Shown in pieces: positions 1-4,747 of a DNA stretch of 5,445 bases (position 1 is the first letter of the stretch; the number at the start of each line of letters is the position of its first letter). The DNA is from Chloroflexota bacterium (GTDB lineage Bacteria; Chloroflexota; UBA6077; CF-72): NCBI GenBank assembly GCA_019242065.1, contig JAFAWJ010000182.1, positions 1 to 5,445 on the forward strand. The letters are read 5' to 3'. Under the pieces are notes generated by a model. That model was not told the origin of the DNA and made no database searches. It saw only the letters and a list, made by a program, of their open reading frames with translations. The translations under genes were made by a program, and so were the position numbers.

Positions 1-57
1 CAGGTGCGCCAGGATGACGGCCTCCGTCCGTTCGCCGACCGCCTTGGGGTTGACCAC
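1..57 (-). CDS. 5' fragment of a probable PD-(D/E)XK (group I intron-associated endonuclease-like) protein
   Basis: Nineteen codons are present, reading MVNPKAVGERTEAVILAHL from a GTG at 57-55 and running off the left edge. The K-x-x-G-E-R-T/S-E-A-x-x-x-A-x-L pattern is how proteins of the group I intron-associated PD-(D/E)XK endonuclease family (PDDEXK_5 type) commonly begin. The first Glu sits in the opening helix before the catalytic strands, which are not in this window. The start is chosen because the match begins right at the GTG, and a -10-like TAGAAT ends 5 nt before it with no Shine-Dalgarno, suggesting a leaderless message. The function named is a family resemblance from 19 residues only. 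Proteins of this family are often free-standing and of unproven activity, so another helix-first protein remains possible. Confidence 0.5.
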   Translation of the reverse strand, partial: MVNPKAVGERTEAVILAHL

Positions 58-62
58 GTCAG

Positions 63-68
63 ATTCTA
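63..68 (-). promoter_or_regulatory. -10 box (TAGAAT) for the left-edge gene
   Basis: TAGAAT on the minus strand fits the TANNNT -10 consensus and ends 5 nt before the GTG at 57-55. Transcription would then begin at or very near the start codon, giving a leaderless mRNA. No convincing -35 hexamer is visible at 16-18 bp. The palindrome at 87-106 covers the -35 region. Confidence 0.4.
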
Positions 69-86
69 GCGCCAATCAAGCGCAGC

Positions 87-106
87 CCTAGAACATTTAT
101 TCTAGG
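87..106. promoter_or_regulatory. 20-bp palindrome, candidate operator
   Basis: CCTAGAACATTTATTCTAGG has perfect 7-bp arms (87-93 and 100-106) around a 6-nt AT-rich centre; 8 of 10 base pairs match over the full 20 bp. A further TTCTAG half-site lies at 64-69. It sits between the Nudix stop and the leaderless promoter of the left-edge gene, across that promoter's -35 region, which suits a repressor site. The core GAAC-N4-ATTC differs by one base from the GAAC-N4-GTTC core of Gram-positive-type LexA boxes. It is not a good terminator: the stem is AT-rich and no T-tract follows on the minus strand. Confidence 0.4.
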
Positions 107-114
107 TAAGAACG

Positions 115-726
115 TCAGCGCCAGGCGAACTGGGGTTGCTCTTCGTCGCTCACGCGCACGTGGCGGCCGTGCAGCGCCAGGTCGCGGAACTGCAGCAGGA
201 TGGCCGCCGTCGGCGCGTAGACGGTCGTGTCGAGCACGGCGAATTTCAGCAGCGGGTCGCGCAGCGGATTGCCCGGCCGTTCCAGGTCGGCCAGCGGCAC
301 GCGGTAGACCGCCGCCACCTCCTGCGGATTGCCGTGCAGCGCGGCGGAGTCGTCTGCCCAGAAGACGAACGGCGAGATCAGGTGGTCCGAGCGACTCAGG
401 AAGTCATCCAGGCGGCCCAGCAGCGCCGCGGCCGGCACCTCGAGCCCGACTTCCTCACCGATTTCGCGCCGCGCGGCGTCCATCGGCGACTCATCAGGTT
501 CGACGCGGCCACCCGGCAGCGCCCACTGGCCACTGTGCCGCCGCAAGCTGCTGGCGCGGCGGGTCAGGACGAAGCACGCCTGACCCAGGTCGTCGCTCAC
601 CAGCACCACGCCCACGGCCGCCGCCCGTGCAGCGTCGTTCGAGAGCAGCACGGGCGCGTGCGAGGCGAGATTGACCTCGACAGACTCGCGCAGGTCGAGG
701 CCAAAGGCGAGAGGCGCGTGGGGAAT
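115..726 (-). CDS. Nudix hydrolase, CoA pyrophosphatase type
   Basis: This enzyme is predicted to hydrolyse a nucleoside diphosphate linked to another moiety, most likely CoA or its derivatives, cutting the pyrophosphate with Mg2+ in the cytoplasm. A full Nudix box (G-x5-E-x7-REIGEEVGL) spans residues 48-70 counted from the GTG at 651. Just before it, VLTRRASSLRRHSGQWALPG fits the L-L-T-x-R-(S/A)-x3-R-x3-G signature of CoA-type Nudix enzymes, with Leu in place of the usual Phe. The first ordinary start, GTG at 651-649, gives 178 residues but has no Shine-Dalgarno. The frame stays open for 25 more codons to an ATT at 726-724, with AGGA (738-735) 8 nt upstream, giving 203 residues and the N-terminal helix region expected in the family. 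I therefore prefer 726 while flagging the start as unusual. It follows the dehydrogenase stop by 25 nt and is probably co-transcribed with it. Confidence 0.85.
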   Translation of the reverse strand: MPHAPLAFGLDLRESVEVNLASHAPVLLSNDAARAAAVGVVLVSDDLGQACFVLTRRASSLRRHSGQWALPGGRVEPDESPMDAARREIGEEVGLEVPAAALLGRLDDFLSRSDHLISPFVFWADDSAALHGNPQEVAAVYRVPLADLERPGNPLRDPLLKFAVLDTTVYAPTAAILLQFRDLALHGRHVRVSDEEQPQFAWR

Positions 727-734
727 GACTCAGA

Positions 735-738
735 TCCT
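735..738 (-). promoter_or_regulatory. Shine-Dalgarno of the Nudix gene (AGGA)
   Basis: AGGA on the minus strand lies 8 nt before the ATT codon at 726-724, inside the short gap after the dehydrogenase stop. It is far too distant (over 80 nt) to serve the GTG at 651. This site is the main DNA-level argument for the non-standard start. Confidence 0.45.
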
Positions 739-751
739 AACCAGGGGCGGC

Positions 752-1765
752 CTAGTCGAAGACGAATACGCCCTTGCCCATCTCGCGGGCCGAGAATTTG
801 CGGAAGGCGGCCTCGCCCTCGTCGATGGTGAACGACTCGGTGAACACGTCACCCAGCGGGATCTGACGGTCAACCGCGAAGCGGGCGCACTCCGCGAGCA
901 GGACGGTACTGAAGGTCCACGACCCGTACATGGTCAGCTGTTTGTGGATGACGTCCGGCGTCATGTCGAAGGTCGCGGTGCCTTGCTCGCCCACGAAACA
1001 GGCGCGACCCCACGGTCGCGCGGCTTTGGCGCAGTTGGCGCGCGCTTCGGCGTTGCCTGTGCAGTCCAGTGTGGCGTCAGCGCCTTCGCCGTCCGTCTGG
1101 GCTCGGATAGCCGCCACCGGATCGCCGGCCGAGCTGTCGATGGTGGCCGCCGCGCCGAGTCTGCTCGCCAGCTCACGCCGCTCGCCGAGCGGATCGACCG
1201 CGATCACGCGCGCGCCCATCGCCGTGGCCAACTGGGTGGCGGCCAGGCCCACCGGTCCCTGCCCGAAGATCGCCAGCGTGTCGCGCCCCGAGACGGCCAG
1301 TCGCTTGAGCGCCGAATACGCGGTGCCCGTGCCGCACGAGATCGCCGCGCCTTCGGCAAACGACAGCTCGGCGGGCAGCGGCACCAGTGAGGTGGCCGGC
1401 GCCAGTAAGTACGAGGCGTTGCCCCCGTCGGCGCTGGAGCCCATTACCCGCGAGCCTTGCTCGCACATCTGGGTGTACCCCACGCGACAGTGCTTGCACA
1501 TGCCGCAGCCCCAGTAGTGGTGGACCATGACGCGCTGGCCGATCGGCGCCTGGGTCTCGGTCACGCCTGGGCCGCGCTCGGCGACGACACCGCACGGCTC
1601 ATGGCCGGTAACGAACCTGGACTGTCCACGCTGGTAGGGGCGCAGGTCGCTGCCGCACATGCCGGAGGCACGCATGGCGACGACCACCTCGCCCGGGCCA
1701 GGTTTCGGGTCGGGAAACTCGCGCAGTTCGACCTGCTGCTCTCCCAGAAATACGAGGCCTCGCAT
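752..1765 (-). CDS. Zinc-dependent MDR alcohol dehydrogenase
   Basis: A 337-residue medium-chain dehydrogenase/reductase, predicted to oxidise an alcohol (or reduce the aldehyde/ketone) with NAD(H). The GroES-like domain carries catalytic-zinc ligands C37 (in MCGSDL), H55 and E56 (GHE), with C144 a likely further ligand. The structural-zinc cysteines C87, C90, C93 and C101 are all present. The Rossmann domain has GQGPVG at 168-173 and D191 at the end of the second strand, which favours NAD over NADP. The length is normal for the family. Substrate cannot be read from the sequence; the threonine/sorbitol-dehydrogenase-like subgroup is the closest general match. The ATG at 1765-1763 is chosen because the conserved first strand starts there. 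No Shine-Dalgarno is seen, but TAGGCT lies 7 nt upstream, so the message may be leaderless. It leads a two-gene unit with the Nudix gene and is divergent from the CtaG gene. Confidence 0.93.
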   Translation of the reverse strand: MRGLVFLGEQQVELREFPDPKPGPGEVVVAMRASGMCGSDLRPYQRGQSRFVTGHEPCGVVAERGPGVTETQAPIGQRVMVHHYWGCGMCKHCRVGYTQMCEQGSRVMGSSADGGNASYLLAPATSLVPLPAELSFAEGAAISCGTGTAYSALKRLAVSGRDTLAIFGQGPVGLAATQLATAMGARVIAVDPLGERRELASRLGAAATIDSSAGDPVAAIRAQTDGEGADATLDCTGNAEARANCAKAARPWGRACFVGEQGTATFDMTPDVIHKQLTMYGSWTFSTVLLAECARFAVDRQIPLGDVFTESFTIDEGEAAFRKFSAREMGKGVFVFD

Positions 1766-1772
1766 GTGGCTC

Positions 1773-1778
1773 AGCCTA
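1773..1778 (-). promoter_or_regulatory. -10 box (TAGGCT) for the dehydrogenase
   Basis: TAGGCT matches TANNNT and ends 7 nt before the ATG at 1765, the spacing expected when transcription starts at the start codon. No -35 hexamer is obvious. The site lies in the 49-bp region shared with the divergent CtaG gene. Confidence 0.4.
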
Positions 1779-1800
1779 TCAGGGACTCTCGAGCCAGTCT

Positions 1801-1806
1801 TATGAT
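1801..1806 (+). promoter_or_regulatory. -10 box (TATGAT) for the CtaG gene
   Basis: TATGAT is one base from the sigma-70 consensus TATAAT and ends 8 nt before the GTG start at 1815. There is no Shine-Dalgarno in the few bases between, so the transcript is predicted to be leaderless. No clear -35 element is seen. Confidence 0.5.
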
Positions 1807-1814
1807 CACTCGCT

Positions 1815-2681
1815 GTGGACCTGACGGCGTGGTCGTGGGATCCGTTCGTACTGCTCAGCCTGGGGCTGGCGGCGGTGCTGTACGCCCGCGGCTGGCGTTA
1901 CCTGCGTCGACGCGGCAGCCGCCACCCTACGAGAGGTCAGGCCGTCTGCTTTGCGGCCGGCCTGGCACTGATCGTCCTGGCACTGCTGTCGCCGATCGGC
2001 ACGTACGACCAGGACCTGTTCAGCCTGCACATGACCGAGCACCTGCTGCTCACCGTCGGCGCGCCGCCGTTGCTGCTGCTCGGCTGGCCGCTCGTGCCGA
2101 TGCTGTGGGGTCTGCCGAGGCAGGAGCGGCGTGGTGCGGCGCGTCTCCTGCGGCCGCACGGCCTTTTGTTCCGTGTGGGCAGCAGCCTGGCGCGGCCGAC
2201 GGTGGCGGTGACGCTGTTCGTAACCACGTTCGCGATCTGGCACGTGCCATTTCTGTACGACGCGGCGCAGGGCCAGACGCTGGTGCACTGGACCGAGCAC
2301 ATCCTGTTTTTCGCCACGGCAATGCTGTTCTGGTGGCCAGTGATCCATCCCGGTGGCGGCGCGCGCACGCTGGGGAAATTTGCCGGCATCGGGTACGTCT
2401 CGATTCCGATGCTGGAGGGCACCCTGATCGGCGCCCTGCTGACCTTTGCGCAGCGGCCGTTCTACGCAACCTACCTGGCGGCCCCGCAACTGACGGGCGT
2501 GTCGCCACTGGAGGACCAGCAACTGGCGGGATTGATCATGTGGATTCCGGGTGGCCTGGTGTACGGGGTGGCGATCCTGTGGCTGCTGGCGGGCGTGCTT
2601 CACGACGAGGAAGCCGCCGAAGAAGCGCAGCAGCAAGCCGCCGCGGGCCTGACCGCCGGCGAGCGAGCGGCCTTGCGCTGA
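1815..2681 (+). CDS. ctaG: Cytochrome c oxidase assembly protein, caa3-type CtaG family
   Basis: A 288-residue polytopic membrane protein of the Caa3_CtaG family, which is needed to assemble active caa3-type cytochrome c oxidase and is thought to act in copper delivery. Hydrophobic segments run through most of the chain (about 10-24, 44-62, 77-97, 129-147, 162-178, 192-211 and 237-262), consistent with about seven helices. Conserved features are HMTEH (72-76), IWHVP (141-145), HWTEH (158-162), FWWP (172-175) and DQQLAGLIMWIPGG near the C-terminus; the His and Met residues are candidate copper ligands. The tail after residue 262 is Glu/Ala-rich and cytoplasmic-looking. GTG at 1815 is the only possible ordinary start because a TGA lies in frame at 1803-1805. 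This protein is unrelated in fold to the Cox11-type CtaG of proteobacteria. No oxidase subunit gene is in the window. Confidence 0.92.
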   Translation: MDLTAWSWDPFVLLSLGLAAVLYARGWRYLRRRGSRHPTRGQAVCFAAGLALIVLALLSPIGTYDQDLFSLHMTEHLLLTVGAPPLLLLGWPLVPMLWGLPRQERRGAARLLRPHGLLFRVGSSLARPTVAVTLFVTTFAIWHVPFLYDAAQGQTLVHWTEHILFFATAMLFWWPVIHPGGGARTLGKFAGIGYVSIPMLEGTLIGALLTFAQRPFYATYLAAPQLTGVSPLEDQQLAGLIMWIPGGLVYGVAILWLLAGVLHDEEAAEEAQQQAAAGLTAGERAALR

Positions 2682-2708
2682 GATACGGCTTACGTTCGCG
2701 GGTCGACC
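2682..2708. other. 27-bp convergent intergenic region
   Basis: This short segment lies between the stop codons of the CtaG gene (plus) and the LLM gene (minus). I see no hairpin with a T-tract for either direction, so transcripts probably overlap or end by a factor-dependent mechanism. Confidence 0.5.
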
Positions 2709-3809
2709 TTACAGCCGCTGCGCGATCGGGCCGCCGTTGGTCGCCACCACCCATTCGCGATTGGCGCGCATCGTCGAGTAGCTGCGCTGGAACCGGGGCA
2801 TCACGTGGCGCGCGAACAGCTCGAAGCTGCGGATCATACGCTGGCGCTCGACAACGCCGTACATCGCCAGCAGCACGCCGCCAAAGCCGCCGGAGCCGTC
2901 GAGCAGCGCTTCAATGGCCTCGATCGCGTCGTCGGGCGTGCCTATGATCGAGCCGCCGGCCTCGACAGATAGTTCAGGCAAGCGGGAGCGGTCGGTCCCG
3001 TTGAGCGAGACGCCCATGAGGGGCAGGCCCGTAAAGGTGGGCATGCGCGCGCGGCAGTCGTCCAGAGCCTGCTGTCGCGTCTCGGCGACGTGGATGAACT
3101 TCATCGCCCGAAAGTTGCGGCGGTGCACGGGGGTGCCGCAGCGCGCCGCGGTCTCCTCGACGCGCGTCCAGGCCGCGTCCAGAACCTCGGGCGAGCGCGC
3201 CGGCGACATCTGAATGAGCCCGTAGCGACCGGCGGCCATCGAGCCGTCGGCCGAGGCTGAGCCGGCGACGCCGATTGGCAAATGCGGTGCGGTATACGAG
3301 GCCATCTGGAGCCGCGCCTCGTTGAGCTCGAACCAGTCGGTCTTGCGGGTGACCGGCGCCTCGCCGCGCAGCAGGGCGATGATGGCCTCGAGCGCCTCAT
3401 CAGTCATGCGACTCTTCAGGTCGGGATCGATGCCGAGCATGCGGAAGTCCGCGCGCAGGGCGCCGGAGCCGACGCCCAGCATTGCGCGGCCGCGGGTGAT
3501 GTGGTCGAGCATCAGCATGCGGTCGGCCACCATGAACGGATGGTGCAGCGGCAGGTCGATGACGCCCGAGCCGAGCATGATGCGGCGCGTGCGCTGCGCA
3601 GCGGCGGCGATCATGATTTCGGGTGAAGCGAAGATCTCCACCGCGCCACTGTGGTGCTCGCCGATCCATGCCTCGTCGAAGTCCAGTCGGTCGAGGATTT
3701 CGAGAAATTCGAGGTCCTCGTGCATGCTGAGGGTCGGGTTTTCGTCGACGCGGTGATGCAGCGGGGCCATGAACACGCCAAATTTCATGCGCGCCGGTCG
3801 GTAACTCAC
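2709..3809 (-). CDS. LLM-class flavin-dependent monooxygenase
   Basis: A luciferase-like (LLM) TIM-barrel oxidoreductase of 366 residues that would use reduced FMN or F420 to oxidise a small organic substrate. From the GTG start, KFGVFMAP (9-16) is the first barrel strand; EAWIGEHHS (46-54), ASPEIMIAAAAQRT, LGSGVIDLPLHHPFMVADR, LDHITRGRAMLGVGSGAL and GTPDDAI (from 290) are classic family blocks. The pattern is closest in memory to limonene 1,2-monooxygenase-like proteins (LimB group), but substrate is not determinable. A TTG at 3830 also opens the frame, yet GTG at 3809-3807 is preferred: GGAG lies 5 nt before it, and its GTGA overlaps the stop of the small upstream ORF. ATG at 3788 is a third possibility, with no Shine-Dalgarno. 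It is the last gene of the cluster and converges on the CtaG gene with 27 bp between. Confidence 0.92.
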   Translation of the reverse strand: MSYRPARMKFGVFMAPLHHRVDENPTLSMHEDLEFLEILDRLDFDEAWIGEHHSGAVEIFASPEIMIAAAAQRTRRIMLGSGVIDLPLHHPFMVADRMLMLDHITRGRAMLGVGSGALRADFRMLGIDPDLKSRMTDEALEAIIALLRGEAPVTRKTDWFELNEARLQMASYTAPHLPIGVAGSASADGSMAAGRYGLIQMSPARSPEVLDAAWTRVEETAARCGTPVHRRNFRAMKFIHVAETRQQALDDCRARMPTFTGLPLMGVSLNGTDRSRLPELSVEAGGSIIGTPDDAIEAIEALLDGSGGFGGVLLAMYGVVERQRMIRSFELFARHVMPRFQRSYSTMRANREWVVATNGGPIAQRL

Positions 3810-3997
3810 AGGTGCTCCATCCGCGGACAAGTGTAGTGCTGGCTCAAAAGCCCGCCACGCGAGATCGTCACCCGTCGAAGCCAGGTCAGCTCAGCAAAGC
3901 CGAACACGCCTGCCGCGGCAATCGGGTTGTCCAACCAACTGGGGCCGTGTGACCACAGGAACTCGTTTGTCGTCGAGGTGTGCCTGTAGCAAGGCAT
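3806..3997 (-). CDS. Small hypothetical protein (63 aa) between the AlgH and LLM genes
   Basis: I do not recognise this product. The ATG at 3997-3995 comes one nucleotide after the AlgH stop, and the TGA forms a 4-nt GTGA overlap with the LLM start, so it fills exactly the gap between two real genes. About three-quarters of its codons end in G or C, in line with a coding frame here. A GAGG sits about 10 nt before the ATG, which is weak; reinitiation after AlgH is plausible. The protein has three Trp (15, 21, 39), a mildly hydrophobic stretch IAAAGVFGFAEL (26-37), Cys at 3 and 57, and a basic patch LRRVTISR. There is no signal peptide or clear membrane helix. It could instead be a chance frame in a 189-nt spacer. 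Confidence 0.42.
   Translation of the reverse strand: MPCYRHTSTTNEFLWSHGPSWLDNPIAAAGVFGFAELTWLRRVTISRGGLLSQHYTCPRMEHL
3815..3818 (-). promoter_or_regulatory. Shine-Dalgarno deciding the LLM start (GGAG)
   Basis: GGAG on the minus strand is 5 nt before the GTG at 3809-3807. It favours this codon over the TTG at 3830 and the ATG at 3788, neither of which has a purine-rich site at proper spacing. Confidence 0.6.
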
Positions 3998-3998
3998 C

Positions 3999-4541
3999 TC
4001 ATGCGAACCTCGACCACAGCGACTCTGGGCTGGGTGTGAAGATGTCGTCGGCAGTGGCGCTGGTCATGCGCCACGCGCCGCGCTCGATCTCACGCTCCAG
4101 TTGCCCGCGCGCCCAGACGCACAGGCCGATGAACAGCCGCGCGCGTTGGATGCGGTCCTCGAATGGCGAGGGATGCTCGGCCACGGCGATCACGCCGACG
4201 TCAGGCAGCGGAAATGGCCGCTGCTGCTCGTGCGGCAGGTGAAACCATTCGAGCCCGTCGACGGCGCTGAACTGGGCCAGAATGGCCGGATCGTGGCCCA
4301 TGGGGCCGCCCCAGAATACGCCTGCACCCGGCTCAGGAATAAACAGCAGCGCCAGTGCTGAGGTGTCGACGATGGTGGTCGACTCGAGTGGCCGATTCAG
4401 ACACAGGCCGATGGTGATGCCGCTCGGCTCGCGGTCGATAATAAGGATGACCGCGCCGGTGAAGGTGTCGGACGGCGCGTCGCGCGGCGTGGCGACGAGC
4501 AGGGCGCCGGGCGTCAGGTCAGGACTCGAAGGGGTGTCGAT
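3999..4541 (-). CDS. AlgH/YqgE family (DUF179) protein with a non-standard start
   Basis: A YqgE/AlgH-family protein of about 180 residues, the normal family length. Counting from the ATC at 4541: LTPGALLVATP (9-19), IGLCLNRPL (44-52), VFWGGPM (75-81), VGVIAVAEH (115-123), then FIGLCVWARGQLEREIERG-AW (137-157) and the C-terminal DIFTPSPESLW. The biochemical role of the family is not settled; AlgH was first linked to alginate regulation in Pseudomonas. The first ATG in frame (4301) would remove the first 80 residues, including the GxLLVATP and NRP blocks, so it cannot be the true start. A TAA at 4553-4551 closes the frame upstream, and no ATG, GTG or TTG lies between. ATC at 4541-4539 has AAGG 7 nt before it and sits about 10 residues ahead of the conserved block. 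The usual GYAGW is changed to GLCVW at 139-143. Confidence 0.85.
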   Translation of the reverse strand: MDTPSSPDLTPGALLVATPRDAPSDTFTGAVILIIDREPSGITIGLCLNRPLESTTIVDTSALALLFIPEPGAGVFWGGPMGHDPAILAQFSAVDGLEWFHLPHEQQRPFPLPDVGVIAVAEHPSPFEDRIQRARLFIGLCVWARGQLEREIERGAWRMTSATADDIFTPSPESLWSRFA

Positions 4542-4548
4542 GGTGAGA

Positions 4549-4552
4549 CCTT
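4549..4552 (-). promoter_or_regulatory. Shine-Dalgarno before the AlgH ATC codon (AAGG)
   Basis: AAGG on the minus strand, overlapping the TAA that closes the frame upstream, lies 7 nt before the ATC at 4541-4539. No other candidate start in this frame has a comparable site, and the CTG at 4517 has none. Confidence 0.4.
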
Positions 4553-4595
4553 ACGCGGTCCGCGCCAGGGCACGTACACGTTGGATCGCCCGCGG

Positions 4596-4704
4596 GCGCG
4601 GTGTGGGCTCGAGGTCGGCGATAGCCGAAGGGATCCCGAGGAGCCAGGTCGCTCGAGAGCGCGGTGTCGGTTCGAGGTCGGCGGTCGCCGGAGGGATCCC
4701 GAGG
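4596..4704. repeat. Imperfect tandem repeat, 46-bp core, 63-bp period, two copies
   Basis: The segments 4596-4641 and 4659-4704 are each 46 bp and match at 41 of 46 positions without gaps; their starts are 63 bp apart. Each core contains a small dyad (TCGGCGATAGCCGA in copy 1, TCGGCGGTCGCCGG in copy 2) that looks like a decayed TCGGCGATCGCCGA palindrome, followed by GGGATCCCGAGG. The 17-bp linkers after each core differ. The block occupies most of the 197-bp space between the PadR and AlgH genes. It resembles an extragenic dispersed repeat; no transposase or target duplication is seen. Confidence 0.8.
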
Positions 4705-4731
4705 CAGCGCGGGGCGTCGACCTCGGGATCC
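4694..4731. repeat. 11-bp perfect inverted repeat forming a hairpin
   Basis: GGATCCCGAGG at 4694-4704, the end of the second repeat copy, is perfectly reversed as CCTCGGGATCC at 4721-4731, with a 16-nt loop. The same 11-mer also ends repeat copy 1 (4631-4641), and CTGGCTC at 4734-4740 is the reverse complement of GAGCCAG at 4641-4647. On the minus transcript the hairpin begins 16 nt after the PadR stop. No T-tract follows, so it is not a standard intrinsic terminator; it could attenuate readthrough or protect the mRNA end. Confidence 0.7.
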
Positions 4732-4747
4732 GACTGGCTCAAGGGTT

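Noticed and set aside
930..1517. Plus-strand frame of 195 codons opposite the dehydrogenase
   Set aside because: Antisense shadow of a gene with all zinc ligands intact; no recognisable domain.
1806..2636. Minus-strand frame of 276 codons opposite the CtaG gene
   Set aside because: Gln/Arg-rich translation with no domain, lying on the complement of a clear membrane protein.
1457..2947. A 496-codon plus-strand open frame across the dehydrogenase, CtaG and LLM genes
   Set aside because: It crosses three well-identified genes in other frames, and its Arg/Ala/Pro-rich translation matches nothing. It is a product of high GC content.
3886..4074. Minus-strand 62-codon frame overlapping the AlgH end and the small ORF
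   Set aside because: Overlaps the conserved AlgH C-terminus in another frame and lacks the tight junctions of the 3806-3997 ORF.
4596..4704. CRISPR array
   Set aside because: Only two imperfect copies with 46-bp cores and a 17-bp linker, and no cas gene; the geometry does not fit.
4694..4731. Intrinsic terminator after the PadR gene
   Set aside because: The stem is strong but no run of T follows on the minus strand, so a rho-independent terminator cannot be claimed.
4551..4742. Minus-strand TTG-started 63-aa ORF within the repeat block as a real gene
   Set aside because: Made almost entirely of the DNA repeat, no Shine-Dalgarno before the TTG, and other frames across the repeat are open too. 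Kept only as a finding about the repeat.
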